Assembly (NCBI RefSeq): GCF_018343775.1
Contig: NZ_CP074349.1
Location: forward strand, 3,462,001-3,526,000
Length of the DNA: 64,000 bases
From: Pseudomonas cichorii
GTDB lineage: Bacteria > Pseudomonadota > Gammaproteobacteria > Pseudomonadales > Pseudomonadaceae
Reading direction: 5' to 3'
Numbering within the stretch: the stretch's first letter is position 1; every line of letters begins with the position of its first letter. This document shows positions 51,217 to 60,086 of the stretch, piece by piece. A model generated the notes under the pieces. That model was given only the letters and a program-made list of their open reading frames with translations. It made no database searches and had not been told where the DNA came from. The position numbers and the translations under genes were made by a program.

Positions 51217-51819
51217 TTAAAAGTCGAAAAACACCGTTTCGTTCTCGCCCTGAATCTGGATATCAAAGCGGTAAGCCAGTTGACCATCGACGCTGCAACG
51301 CCGTGCAATCAGTGTTTCGCGACGTGGCGGTTGTTCGATCAGGTTCAGCACCGGATCGACCGCATTGGCCTGAGGCTCATCGTCGAAATACAGCCGCGTC
51401 TGCAAGTGGATATTGATCCCTCGGGCAAACAGAGAAACGTTGATATGGGCCGCCATCGGCACTCCGGCGGCGTTGTGCACGACACCCGGCTTGATGGTCT
51501 TGAGCGTCCACAGGCCATCGTCCCCAGTTGCGGTACGACCAAAACCGTTAAAGGTCTTTTCAGCCCCGTAAATGCTGTCATAGACACCATTATGGTCGGC
51601 CTGCCAGAACTCCAGAAACGCATCGCGAATCAAGTGGCTATTGCCATCGTAGACATTCCCCAGTAACAGAATGTGCTCACCCGGCGCACCGGGCTTGGCC
51701 ATCTCGTTCCAGATTTCCAGCTCGCGAGTCGGGTTACCGGCTATTTCCAGCGCCAGACCGATATGCACATAAGGGCCAGCGGTTTGCGAAGGCGTTTCCT
51801 GCAACAGTTGAACGGGCAT
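51217..51819 (-). CDS. pcaG: Protocatechuate 3,4-dioxygenase alpha subunit PcaG
   Basis: The 200-residue subunit pairs with PcaH in the (alpha-beta)12 iron(III) intradiol dioxygenase. It has QTAGPYVHIGLALEIAG at the start and the shared intradiol fold (AFLEFWQADHNGVYDSIYG, FNGFGRTATGDDGLW), but not the full set of Tyr and His iron ligands, which belong to the beta subunit. It starts 12 bases after pcaH and is followed by pcaK. Confidence 0.95.
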   Translation of the reverse strand: MPVQLLQETPSQTAGPYVHIGLALEIAGNPTRELEIWNEMAKPGAPGEHILLLGNVYDGNSHLIRDAFLEFWQADHNGVYDSIYGAEKTFNGFGRTATGDDGLWTLKTIKPGVVHNAAGVPMAAHINVSLFARGINIHLQTRLYFDDEPQANAVDPVLNLIEQPPRRETLIARRCSVDGQLAYRFDIQIQGENETVFFDF

Positions 51820-51831
51820 GTCGAAACCTCC

Positions 51832-52551
51832 TCAGCAGTTTTCAAAGTGAGTCTTGCGCTGGCCGCGCAGAACGATATCAAAGCGATAGGCCAGACAATC
51901 CATCGGATTGCCCATGCCGAGGTCAAGCCTGGCGATCAGGCTCTGGACCGCATCGGGGTTGGTAATCGACTTGACGATCGGGCAGATCGGAATCAACGGA
52001 TCGCCCTCGAAATACAGCTGGGTGATCAGGCGCGTGGCAATCGACGGGCCACTGACAGAGACATGGATATGCGCAGGCCGCCAGTCGTTGGGGCCGTTGC
52101 GCCATGGGTACGGCCCGGGTTTGACAGTGCGGAAACTGTAGTTGCCTTCGCTGTCGGTCAGGGTCCGGCCGACACCGCCGAAATTGGGGTCGATGGGTGC
52201 CAGATAGCTGTCGCGCTTGTGACGATAGCGGCCACCGGCATTGGCCTGCCAGATTTCCACCAGCGTGTGCGGAACAGGCTTGCCGTACTGATCGCAGACC
52301 CGACCGGCGACGATGATGCGCTCACCGATGGGCAAGCCGCCATTGTTGAAGTTGAGCAACAAGTCGTTGTCATGCTGACCGAACTTCAGGTGTGAAAAGT
52401 CCGGGCCGCTGGCTTCGGAAACCGATTGTGGAATGCTGACCAGCGCCTGGCGCGGGGAGCGCAGGATCGAGGTCTTGTAATCCGGTGTCAGTGCTTTGGG
52501 ATGCCAGTTGCGATCCCGAATGACGAAGCGGCTATTGTCCGCGACAGACAT
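51832..52551 (-). CDS. pcaH: Protocatechuate 3,4-dioxygenase beta subunit PcaH
   Basis: The 239-residue subunit binds the catalytic iron that opens the protocatechuate ring to 3-carboxy-cis,cis-muconate. Iron-ligand regions are seen in [14 protein letters not shown] (Tyr), [20 protein letters not shown] (Tyr and two His) and QLYFEGDP. The start follows AAGGAGAACGCC. Between it and the PcaQ box lies a ten-base stem hairpin 28 bases upstream of the ATG. It is the first gene of the pcaHGKBC operon as seen here. Confidence 0.96.
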   Translation of the reverse strand: MSVADNSRFVIRDRNWHPKALTPDYKTSILRSPRQALVSIPQSVSEASGPDFSHLKFGQHDNDLLLNFNNGGLPIGERIIVAGRVCDQYGKPVPHTLVEIWQANAGGRYRHKRDSYLAPIDPNFGGVGRTLTDSEGNYSFRTVKPGPYPWRNGPNDWRPAHIHVSVSGPSIATRLITQLYFEGDPLIPICPIVKSITNPDAVQSLIARLDLGMGNPMDCLAYRFDIVLRGQRKTHFENC

Positions 52552-52578
52552 GGCGTTCTCCTTGTTCTTTTTATGGAG

Positions 52579-52603
52579 AGCGCAAGTGCTCATCACTTGC
52601 GCT
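52579..52603. promoter_or_regulatory. Ten-base perfect inverted repeat in the pcaH leader
   Basis: AGCGCAAGTG and CACTTGCGCT form a perfect stem over a loop of five bases, between the PcaQ box and the pcaH ribosome-binding site. It could be a second operator or an RNA stem that limits translation or transcription. Confidence 0.6.
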
Positions 52604-52667
52604 GCAGGCTGCGGCGAAGTGTCGCGTGATAGCACTTAATCGAAAATTGAAAATATTTGCAGCATCC

Positions 52668-52683
52668 ATAACCAAATGGTTAT
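52668..52683. promoter_or_regulatory. PcaQ-binding site (LysR-type box)
   Basis: ATAACCAAATGGTTAT is a dyad ATAACC-N4-GGTTAT, perfect even with the flanking C and G. It fits the PcaQ box pattern known from rhizobia and the T-N11-A rule of LysR regulators. It overlaps the stop codon of pcaQ and lies 117 bases before pcaH. Confidence 0.75.
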
Positions 52684-53606
52684 GTATATCGCCCGTCACG
52701 ATACGCCTCGCCCACCCCGCGCAATTCATCTACGCACCACTGGGCAGCCCGCGATAACGGCAAGGCGGGATTACTGCACAGGCCCACGGAGCCACCCGGC
52801 TCGCGAATCCCCATGTCCAGTTCCACCAGTGTGCCGATCTGCAATTCCTGAAGTACGGCATCCAGCGGCGCAATCCAGATCGCGTTGCTGCACTGCACAT
52901 AACGCCGGCTCAAGGTCAGCGACAGGGTTTCCAGTCGCTGGCGTGGCGGCTGAATCCCGTATTGCACGAACAGGCTGTCAGCAAACTTGCGGATGGTGGT
53001 CCCGGCCAGCGGCAGGACCAGCGGGAAACTTTCCAGGCTTTCGCGTTTGAGAGGCGCCGCCAGCAAGGGGTGATAATTGCGAACCACCAGCGTCATCGAC
53101 TCGTTGTACAGATGCTCGAAAGTCAGGCCCTGGATCTGCGGGCTGTCGGTCATGCGCCCCACGACCAGATCCAGCTCGCCGACCCGAAGCTGCGACAACA
53201 GATAGGCGCTGGGGCCAGTCATCACGCTGACAACCAGAGCCGGATGCCGCTCGTGCAGCCTGCTGATCACCTCAGGCACCAAAAGGCTTTCGGCGGTGGA
53301 CAACACCCCCAGCCGCGCCGTGACCGTTTCATGCTCCCCCGAACGCAGGCTACTGACGCCTTCACGCAGCGCCTGCACACTCGGCCCGGCAAAGCGCATG
53401 AAAGCCACCCCCGCTTCAGTCAGGGCAGCGCCGCTCTTGCTACGCACGAACAGCGTGGTTTCCAGCAGGGTTTCCAGTTCCTTGAGGCTTTTGGACAGCG
53501 CCGGCTGGCTGATCGCCAAGGCATCGCAGGCCCGAGCCAGACTGCCCTGGCGCGCCACTTCAAGAAAGCACACCAGATGACGAAACTTGATTCGGGTATC
53601 GATATT
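52680..53606 (-). CDS. pcaQ: LysR-type activator PcaQ
   Basis: The protein matches PcaQ with its N-terminal FRHLVCFLEVARQGSLARAC and helix-turn-helix LAISQPALSKSLKELETLL. The C-terminal effector domain would sense beta-carboxymuconate or muconolactone. The conserved start reads NIDTRIKFRHL; the codon there is TTG at 53606, which I take as the start (308 residues), and a second TTG at 53648 has no ribosome-binding site. Unlike the usual divergent layout, pcaQ points the same way as pcaHG and its stop lies inside the operator of the operon it should activate. Confidence 0.9.
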   Translation of the reverse strand, partial: NIDTRIKFRHLVCFLEVARQGSLARACDALAISQPALSKSLKELETLLETTLFVRSKSGAALTEAGVAFMRFAGPSVQALREGVSSLRSGEHETVTARLGVLSTAESLLVPEVISRLHERHPALVVSVMTGPSAYLLSQLRVGELDLVVGRMTDSPQIQGLTFEHLYNESMTLVVRNYHPLLAAPLKRESLESFPLVLPLAGTTIRKFADSLFVQYGIQPPRQRLETLSLTLSRRYVQCSNAIWIAPLDAVLQELQIGTLVELDMGIREPGGSVGLCSNPALPLSRAAQWCVDELRGVGEAYRDGRYT

Positions 53607-53644
53607 CAACGTGCGCCGGGCCTTTTGATGAGAGGTAAAACAGT

Positions 53645-53884
53645 TCAATGACTCAGAAAAAAAGCAACCTGCTCACTGTCAAAGGGCCAATCCAGTTCGG
53701 CACCGGTATCGATGCGTCGCAACACGGGAATCCGCAGGCCATAGTCTTCGAAAAAAGCTTCGTTGTCGGCGATATCCACCAGTTCGACCAGCAGACCATG
53801 CTCGACCAGAGGCAGCAGAATCCCCTCGGCGACCTCGCAGAGATGACAGCCCAAGGTACCGAACAGTTGGCATTCGGGTGGCAT
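53645..53884 (-). CDS. Glutaredoxin-like protein
   Basis: The 79-residue protein begins ECQLFGTLGCHLCEVAEGIL and carries the CxxC-type active site (CHLC), then LVDIADNEAFFEDYGLRIPV with the cis-Pro of the thioredoxin fold. It belongs to the small DUF836-like glutaredoxin group, a likely disulfide or glutathione-linked reductase without a known partner. The ATG at 53884 was chosen because GGGAGG lies nine bases upstream; an ATG nine bases earlier would sit too close to it. Its stop lies 38 bases before the pcaQ start. Confidence 0.85.
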   Translation of the reverse strand: MPPECQLFGTLGCHLCEVAEGILLPLVEHGLLVELVDIADNEAFFEDYGLRIPVLRRIDTGAELDWPFDSEQVAFFLSH

Positions 53885-53984
53885 GAAACGCATCCTCCCA
53901 GACAGTAGGCTAACTATTCTAGGACGGTTGATGCGTCAGCGCGAGTGCGTCAAACAGGCTGGGCCGGTCAGCGGACATGAGGTT

Positions 53985-55067
53985 CTAGGAGCCCACCAGG
54001 CGCGCGTCATTCCTGAAGCGCCGCTTGCTGAACTCGTTGGCACGATCGAGCACCGGCTTCTCGAAACAGCGGTAGCCTACCCAGCCGTAACACACCACGG
54101 CAGCCATCATCAGCGACGCGAAGAACAGGTTGTCCAGATAGCTCTCGGGCCACGCGCCAGCCAGATGCCAGACCCGACCTATTACACCCAGAACTAGCAG
54201 ATGCGACAGATAGACCGTGTAGGACATGTCGCCCACGGCAACCAGAAACCCTGGCATGGCGATCCTTTTACGCCTCTCCAGCAGCACAAGGCTCAACACC
54301 AGCGCGCCGAATGCCGACCCCACGGCCAGCATGCGCAACAAGCCCTGGCTGTCGTGAAGACGATAGATACCGATCAGGGGCATGCTCAGCAGCGCAATAA
54401 CCAGCAGCCCCCAGACCGTCGACGTCGGTACCCGTTCGCTGCGTGGCCCGTAGAAGAACAGCGCCAGGGCAACGCCAATGATGAACTCCAGTGAATAGGG
54501 ATGCAGGATGATCTTCAGCGCCGGTGAATAGTCCTGCCAGCTCTCCAGGCTGTTGAACACCACGATGACCAGGGCCCAGACCCCAAGCAGCAACGGCAGG
54601 CTACGCTCACGGAACCACAGGAAAGTGGAAAACATCAGGTAGAACCACAGCTCGAACAGCAGCGACCAGGCCACCATCACCAGCAGGACTTTATCGTTGG
54701 GCAGCAGCAGGAAGGACATCAGCAGATTGGATGAACCATGGCCGCTGTTGACCATACCGGGCATGGCCAGATACACCCCAAGCGTGATGAAGAAATACAG
54801 CCAGTAGGTCGGATAGATTCGCGAAACACGGTTGAACAGAAAGCGCTGCGCCTCGACACCGTTCTGGAAGCGCCCGCGACTGACAATCACCATCACGAAG
54901 CCGCTGATCACAAAGAACAGATCGACACCCAACTGAAAGAAATCGAGAAAAGGCGGCAGAAGAATATCGCCGCCGGAAAATTTTTCCTCCAAAGACATCA
55001 TGTGGAACAGCACGACGCCCAACACCGCCACGCCCCTGAGCCCTTGCAGGGAATACAGCCGCTCCAT
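53985..55067 (-). CDS. Acyltransferase 3 family membrane protein
   Basis: The protein of about 360 residues has roughly ten membrane helices and the acyltransferase-3 pattern LQGLRGVAVLGVVLFHMM with its catalytic His, then GVDLFFVISGFVM and RRVSRIYPTYW-like residues (FNRVSRIYPTYWLYFF). Such proteins O-acetylate or succinylate polysaccharides, Nod factors or antibiotics. The start was placed at the ATG at 55067 because GGAG lies six bases upstream; ATG codons at 55079 and 55100 are alternatives. No polysaccharide genes are adjacent, so the target is unknown. Confidence 0.85.
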   Translation of the reverse strand: MERLYSLQGLRGVAVLGVVLFHMMSLEEKFSGGDILLPPFLDFFQLGVDLFFVISGFVMVIVSRGRFQNGVEAQRFLFNRVSRIYPTYWLYFFITLGVYLAMPGMVNSGHGSSNLLMSFLLLPNDKVLLVMVAWSLLFELWFYLMFSTFLWFRERSLPLLLGVWALVIVVFNSLESWQDYSPALKIILHPYSLEFIIGVALALFFYGPRSERVPTSTVWGLLVIALLSMPLIGIYRLHDSQGLLRMLAVGSAFGALVLSLVLLERRKRIAMPGFLVAVGDMSYTVYLSHLLVLGVIGRVWHLAGAWPESYLDNLFFASLMMAAVVCYGWVGYRCFEKPVLDRANEFSKRRFRNDARLVGS

Positions 55068-55455
55068 GCCTTTCTCCATTACTGACCGCCGCTGCTCCAT
55101 GGCAACGCAGTACCCGATGACCGAGCCCCACAATTGGATACAGAGCATAGCCAAGCGTGGAAATTATGAAACCCCGGGCTCCAGCCTTTCAGCTTCACCT
55201 TCATGAAAGCAGTCCGACACGGGCAAGGCACAATCACGCAAAATCTTCGACAATGCATTACCTTTATTCAGGTCAGTTGCATCGACCCTTGCTGGCATCC
55301 TTGTGGCAGAACACGCCAAATTAGCGCGCTCGCCCCCGATGACGCACCAATATAAGCCACACGCTGCTGCGCCGGAACTGGCCGCGGCAATTGAAATGAA
55401 CCTTCGCGAATACGCTGCACTCGAAACATCCATACGCCACCTGACGGAGAAAAAC
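55068..55455. other. Intergenic region between divergent genes
   Basis: No gene is supported here apart from in-phase upstream extensions of both neighbours. The region must hold the promoters of the acyltransferase gene and of the three-gene membrane operon, but I see no consensus pair. Confidence 0.4.
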
Positions 55456-55770
55456 ATGGCTCGCCAAACAGCACAAAATGCTCAAGATATATTGATGGCC
55501 GATTTTCAGACCCTGGTCGCCGACACCGAAAAACTGCTCGAACATACCGCCACTCTGGCTGGTGACCAAGCAGACGAGTTGCGCAGCCAGATCCACGAAA
55601 GCCTGTTGCGCGCCCGTGAAACCCTGAAACTGACCGAAGAATCCCTGCGCGAACGCGGTCAGGCAGCGGTCATCGCCACTGAAGACTATGTCCAGAACAA
55701 TCCATGGCAATCGGTAGGTATCGCTGCCGGTGTCGGGTTCATTCTGGGCCTGCTGGCAACGAGGCGTTGA
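55456..55770 (+). CDS. DUF883 (ElaB/YqjD-like) membrane-anchored protein
   Basis: The 104-residue protein is a long amphipathic helix (ADFQTLVADTEKLLEHTATL, then ARETLKLTEESLRERG) ending in one membrane helix with GIAAGVGFILGLLATRR. This matches the ElaB/YqjD family, in which the E. coli members are tail-anchored and bind ribosomes in stationary phase. The ATG at 55456 has GGAG seven bases upstream. It is the first gene of an operon with a YqjE-like and a YqjK-like gene, four bases before the next. Confidence 0.88.
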   Translation: MARQTAQNAQDILMADFQTLVADTEKLLEHTATLAGDQADELRSQIHESLLRARETLKLTEESLRERGQAAVIATEDYVQNNPWQSVGIAAGVGFILGLLATRR

Positions 55771-55774
55771 TCCC

Positions 55775-56167
55775 ATGAGCCTCGGAACTGAATCAGGGTC
55801 GCCCAAGGCGGACCAGGGCTCTTCACCGCGGCGCCTGGGCGCTGCATTTCTCGGTTTGCTGCACAGCCATGTCGAACTGTTCGGGATCGAGTTGCAGGAA
55901 CAGAAAGCCCGCACCTTGAGCCTGTTGCTGTTCGCAGGACTGGCGCTGGTATTCGCCCTGCTGCTGTTGACCGGATTGTCGGCACTGCTCCTGATCATTC
56001 TGTGGGACAGCTATCGCCTGGCCGGCATCATTGGCCTGTGCTCGTTCTATTTCCTGGCGGCAGTGTTCTGTGCATTGCGCTTGAAAGAAGCAATCTTCGA
56101 TGAGTCTTCGCCTTTCAGCGCGACCCTAGAAGAACTGGCCAACGACCGTGAGCGACTGATGCCATGA
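55775..56167 (+). CDS. YqjE-like/phage holin family membrane protein
   Basis: The 130-residue protein has two hydrophobic helices (LLLFAGLALVFALLLLTGLS, then IIGLCSFYFLAAVFCALRL) flanked by a Ser/Gly-rich N-terminus and an acidic C-terminus. It fits the YqjE (phage_holin_3_6) family, whose role is not known. Genes elaB/yqjD, yqjE and yqjK are linked in many proteobacteria. It overlaps the next gene by four bases. Confidence 0.8.
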   Translation: MSLGTESGSPKADQGSSPRRLGAAFLGLLHSHVELFGIELQEQKARTLSLLLFAGLALVFALLLLTGLSALLLIILWDSYRLAGIIGLCSFYFLAAVFCALRLKEAIFDESSPFSATLEELANDRERLMP

Positions 56168-56505
56168 ATGAACCGAAGTCGCACAGCGGCAACACACGGC
56201 GCGAACTGCGCAAGGCGCTGATTCGCCTGCGCATGGAAATGCATCGCCAGGAAATACGTCACGAGTCCGCTCACTTACTGCAACCCCTGCAACGAATGCG
56301 CGGCCTGAAAAACGACTGGCAAGGCGCCCTGGGCATCAAGCATGCGCCCTTGTGGGGAGTCGGTGCCGTCGCTCTGCTGGGTTTCTTCAGCGGTCGGGGC
56401 GCCAAGAACCGCCAGGCCAGCACCATTGGCCGCCTGGTGAAGCTGGGCGTCACCCTGCTGCCCTTGCTCAAGGTTGCACTGCAAAACCGCACAGACAAGC
56501 GCTGA
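56164..56505 (+). CDS. YqjK-like protein
   Basis: The 113-residue protein is basic, with a helical N-terminal half (REIR-type charges, RLRMEMHRQEIRHESAHLLQ), a short hydrophobic patch (LWGVGAVALLGFFSG) and a second one near the end (LVKLGVTLLPLLKVAL). It is the third gene of the ElaB/YqjE group and resembles YqjK by position more than by sequence. A GC-rich hairpin follows 40 bases after the stop. Confidence 0.7.
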   Translation: MNEPKSHSGNTRRELRKALIRLRMEMHRQEIRHESAHLLQPLQRMRGLKNDWQGALGIKHAPLWGVGAVALLGFFSGRGAKNRQASTIGRLVKLGVTLLPLLKVALQNRTDKR

Positions 56506-56545
56506 CCTCTGCTTGGCTGCATTCTTGCAACATGTGTAACAAGTG

Positions 56546-56576
56546 CCCGCCCCGGAGTCGATCCGGGGCGGGTCTT
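56546..56576 (+). terminator. GC-rich hairpin between the YqjK-like and EAL genes
   Basis: CCCGCCCCGGA pairs with TCCGGGGCGGG over a five-base loop, followed by TCTTGG. The stem is strong but the T-run is poor, so termination may be partial. Confidence 0.65.
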
Positions 56577-56602
56577 GGTGCTGTGTAAGTAAGGAGAAAT
56601 AT

Positions 56603-57763
56603 GTGAAAGGGCAACCCCTTGCCTGCTTTCAGCCATTCATCGATACCGCTACCGGACGCATTGCCGGTGTTGAAGCTCTGGGAAGAATTCGTAAGGAAAA
56701 CGGCCAGCTGGAATCGGTCGGACCGCTGTTCTCTGATCCGAAAGTACCTGCTGCCGATCTGCGTCGCCTTGACCGGCTGATCCGGGACAACGCCCTGAGC
56801 CGTCTGCATGAAGCGCCCGGTGACTGGTTTCTGAGCCTGAATATCTCGCCCCGCTGGATCAGCCGTCTTCGACCCGGACAAGCCCTCCCCAGCCTCGAGC
56901 AGTTGCATCGACATAACGTTCCTGCCGAGCGCATCGTGTTTGAAATAACCGAACTGGGCGGTGACAGTCAGTGCCTGACCGATGTCGTCGCACGCTATCG
57001 CGAGGCCGGCGCCCGTATCGCCATTGACGACTTCGGTGCCGGGTACTCGCAACTGGACCGTGTCCTGTCGCTGCAGCCGGACATTCTCAAACTCGACATG
57101 CGCCTGTTCCAGGCCGCAGCGCGGGGTGGCCCGAGCAGTGATGTGGTCAAGGCGCTGGCCCTGATGGCAGAAAAGACCGGTTGCTGGATCATTGCCGAAG
57201 GCGTGGAAACCGAGGCCGAACTGAATTTTGCCCTGGAATGCGGCTCCCGTTATGTACAGGGTTATCTGTTCGCCAGGGGTGAGCTGGACTTTTTTGCCGC
57301 CGACACCTTCGTCACACATTTTGCCGAACTGCGAGACCGTTACGTCCTGCAGAAGGTCGCAGAACGTGCCCGGCTGATGGTGCTGCGCCAGCAACTGACG
57401 CAACTGATGCATCTGCTGCAACGCTGGGCCGAAAACAGACTGCCGGTCAGCGAGTTGCCGCAGGTACAAGACTACCCGTGGCTGCTGCGTTTCTATCAAT
57501 GCGACCGGCATGGCACTCAACTCACGCCAAACCTGGAATGGCTCAAGGGTGCCTGGCACGCCGACGCCCGTTATCTGGGCCATAACTGGTCCTGGCGGCC
57601 TTACTTCTATCACCTTCTGGCCGAAGGCTGGGACGAGCGCAGACTGACCCTGTCCAACACCTACCGAGATGCCACCAGCAACCAGTATTGCCTGACTGCC
57701 GGACAGTTCTTCGACAATGGCAACCGCCTTCTGCTGATCGATATCGATGCCGCCGGGCTGTAA
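56603..57763 (+). CDS. EAL-domain protein with YkuI-like C-terminal domain
   Basis: The 386-residue protein starts at a GTG with AAGGAG six bases upstream. It carries the EAL phosphodiesterase motifs EALGR, LSLNIS, FEITELG, AIDDFGAGYSQLDRV, LKLDMR, IAEGVETEAEL and QGYLFA, so nearly all residues needed for cyclic-di-GMP hydrolysis seem present, including the DDFG pair. The first Glu motif reads EALGR instead of EALLR. A C-terminal region (about 270-386, YPWLLRFYQCDRHGTQLTPN) matches the YkuI_C/PAS-like module that senses a ligand. It lowers cyclic-di-GMP, which affects motility and biofilm. It is followed by the dGTPase gene. Confidence 0.9.
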   Translation: MKGQPLACFQPFIDTATGRIAGVEALGRIRKENGQLESVGPLFSDPKVPAADLRRLDRLIRDNALSRLHEAPGDWFLSLNISPRWISRLRPGQALPSLEQLHRHNVPAERIVFEITELGGDSQCLTDVVARYREAGARIAIDDFGAGYSQLDRVLSLQPDILKLDMRLFQAAARGGPSSDVVKALALMAEKTGCWIIAEGVETEAELNFALECGSRYVQGYLFARGELDFFAADTFVTHFAELRDRYVLQKVAERARLMVLRQQLTQLMHLLQRWAENRLPVSELPQVQDYPWLLRFYQCDRHGTQLTPNLEWLKGAWHADARYLGHNWSWRPYFYHLLAEGWDERRLTLSNTYRDATSNQYCLTAGQFFDNGNRLLLIDIDAAGL

Positions 57764-57829
57764 CAGGCCTTGCGGTCCTGCGACCGAACCGGGAAGCTAG
57801 ACGGACTCGAAAACAACGGAGTGAACGCC

Positions 57830-59161
57830 TTGGATTGGCAAACCCTGCTTAACCGCGAACGACTCGGCAAGCCGCTGCATAGCCCTGAAGAACTGGGCCG
57901 CAGCCCTTTCCATAAAGACCATGACCGCATCATCTTCTCGGGCGCCTTCCGGCGTCTGGGGCGCAAGACACAAGTCCACCCGGTTTCGAGCAACGACCAT
58001 ATCCATACGCGCCTGACCCACTCGCTGGAAGTCAGTTGCGTCGGACGCTCTCTGGGCATGCGCGTCGGTGAAACCCTGCGCAGCGCCCTGCCCGACTGGT
58101 GCGACCCCAGCGATCTGGGCATGGTGGTGCAATCGGCCTGCCTGGCTCATGACATCGGCAACCCGCCGTTCGGCCACTCCGGTGAAGACGCGATCCGCAA
58201 CTGGTTCAATCAGGCTGCCCGGCGTGGCTGGCTCGATGCGATGAGTGAAACCGAGCGCAACGATTTCCTCAACTTCGAAGGCAACGCCCAGGGTTTTCGC
58301 GTCCTGACCCAGCTGGAATATCACCAGTTCGACGGCGGCACCCGCCTGACCTACGCCACTCTGGGGACTTACCTCAAATACCCGTGGACGGCCCGGCATG
58401 CCGACTCACTGGGCTACAAGAAGCACAAGTTCGGCTGTTATCAGAGCGAGCTGCCGATCCTTGAGCAGATCGCCCATAAACTGGGCCTGCCGCAACTGGA
58501 AGATCAGCGCTGGGCGCGCCATCCGCTGGTGTACCTGATGGAAGCCGCCGATGACATCTGCTACGCCCTGATCGATCTGGAAGACGGCCTGGAAATGGAC
58601 TTGCTGGACTACGCCGAAGTGGAGTCGCTGCTGCTGGGCCTGGTGGGCGACGATCTGCCCGAAACCTATCGCCAGCTCGGCCCTGGCGACTCGCGCCGAC
58701 GCAAACTGGCCATTCTGCGCGGCAAGGCTATCGAGCACCTGACCAATGCTGCCGCCCGCGCCTTCGTCGAACAGCAGGACGCCCTGCTGGCGGGCACGCT
58801 TCCCGGCGATCTGGTGGAACACATGCATGGCCCGGCCAAGCGCTGCGTGCTGAATGCCAAGGACATGGCGCGCAAGAAGATTTTCCAGGACAAGCGCAAG
58901 ACCCTGCATGAAATCGGTGCCTACACCACGCTGGAAATCCTGCTCAATGCGTTCTGCGGCGCGGCTGTCGAACAGTTCGGAGGACGTGCCCCTTCGTTCA
59001 AGAACCGGCGCATCCTTGACCTGCTGGGTAACAACGCACCCGACCCCAAGGCGCCCCTGCACAGCTCGTTTCTGCGAATGATCGACTTCATTGCCGGCAT
59101 GACCGACAGCTACGCCACCGAAATGGCCAGGGAAATGACTGGCCGCTCCGGGCAGATATAG
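57830..59161 (+). CDS. dgt: Deoxyguanosinetriphosphate triphosphohydrolase-like protein
   Basis: The protein starts at a TTG (57830) with GGAG eight bases upstream, giving 443 residues, the usual length of the Pseudomonas dGTPase-like family, and the expected first residues [16 protein letters not shown]-domain motifs are [18 protein letters not shown] and [20 protein letters not shown]. The family hydrolyses dNTPs to deoxynucleosides and triphosphate, which controls dNTP pools and can limit phage. An upstream GTG and longer frame are less likely. Nothing is damaged. Confidence 0.93.
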   Translation: MDWQTLLNRERLGKPLHSPEELGRSPFHKDHDRIIFSGAFRRLGRKTQVHPVSSNDHIHTRLTHSLEVSCVGRSLGMRVGETLRSALPDWCDPSDLGMVVQSACLAHDIGNPPFGHSGEDAIRNWFNQAARRGWLDAMSETERNDFLNFEGNAQGFRVLTQLEYHQFDGGTRLTYATLGTYLKYPWTARHADSLGYKKHKFGCYQSELPILEQIAHKLGLPQLEDQRWARHPLVYLMEAADDICYALIDLEDGLEMDLLDYAEVESLLLGLVGDDLPETYRQLGPGDSRRRKLAILRGKAIEHLTNAAARAFVEQQDALLAGTLPGDLVEHMHGPAKRCVLNAKDMARKKIFQDKRKTLHEIGAYTTLEILLNAFCGAAVEQFGGRAPSFKNRRILDLLGNNAPDPKAPLHSSFLRMIDFIAGMTDSYATEMAREMTGRSGQI

Positions 59162-59355
59162 CACCCGTCGGCCGGACACGCTTGCCTCATGTGCCCGGCC
59201 AGACCATCTCATGCACAACAACTTCAGAAAAGGCCTACACACAGACCAAAAACGTCCTATCGCCACCCCTTCGCAGCACCCTCAATAATCCAGCCACTTT
59301 AACTGCCGAACTGGCAAGCGCCAGCAAGGCACTCTGCCGCCTTGCCGGAAACCTC

Positions 59356-59754
59356 ATGTTTAAAAACGACTTGCGAATCCTGCTGGTAGAGGATCACCCT
59401 TTTCAACTGATCGCCACCCAGATCCTGCTGAACAATCAAGGCTACTTCCTGCTGACTCCAGCCCTGAACGCCCTGGAGGCCATGGCCGCCATGGAGCGCA
59501 GTGCGCAACCCTACGACCTGATCCTGTGTGACCAGTGTCTGCCCGAGCAAATGGGCTTCGACCTGATCGATCAGGCCTATAAACAGGGCTTCATCCGGCA
59601 TGCCATCGTCCTCAGCGGCCTTGACCCGTCGCACCTGCATGAACTGGAACAGCAAGCCCTTGCACGCGGAATCCCGCTTCTGGGCTGCCTGAGCAAACCC
59701 CTGCATGGCCCTGACCTTTCCCGCCTGCTGGGCAAGCTGCCTACCAGAAGCTGA
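59356..59754 (+). CDS. Stand-alone response regulator receiver
   Basis: The 132-residue protein is only a receiver domain. It has LRILLVEDHPFQLIATQILL with the acidic pair, phospho-acceptor Asp in DLILCDQCLPEQMGFDLID and the conserved Lys in LGCLSKPLHGP. There is no output domain, so it works by protein contact, perhaps on the hybrid kinase just downstream. The start at the ATG at 59356 fits the conserved N-terminus; the open frame extends 174 bases upstream without a start signal. Confidence 0.85.
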   Translation: MFKNDLRILLVEDHPFQLIATQILLNNQGYFLLTPALNALEAMAAMERSAQPYDLILCDQCLPEQMGFDLIDQAYKQGFIRHAIVLSGLDPSHLHELEQQALARGIPLLGCLSKPLHGPDLSRLLGKLPTRS

Positions 59755-60086
59755 TTTCAAGCACGACCCTCCATACCCGATTCCAGGAGCGATCAGACTG
59801 GCGTTACGCCAGCGAATGCACTTTTACACTGTAGGCAGCTTACGATTGTGTTGAAGGGTAATTCCGAAACGCGATAAACAACATAAAACCCAATAACTAA
59901 TCTGCACACTGGAACATATTGAATTTTTTAAAAACTTAAATCCTTGCGTGGGCTTTTACGTACTCCAATACTCTAATTACTGTAGGAACTTTCCTATATA
60001 CGCCTGCCGGGCGGGTCCATTCATGTGCCTGCCCGAACATCTGAGCTAAGGTGCGCGCTTTCTTCGCTGCTTGTATGGATTGAATT
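59755..60086. other. AT-rich intergenic region before the NarL-type regulator
   Basis: No gene is supported. The region is AT-rich around 59870-60000 and holds a short hairpin (CTGGCGTTACGCCAG at 59799-59813). It should carry the promoter of the two-component operon that starts at 60087. Confidence 0.45.
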
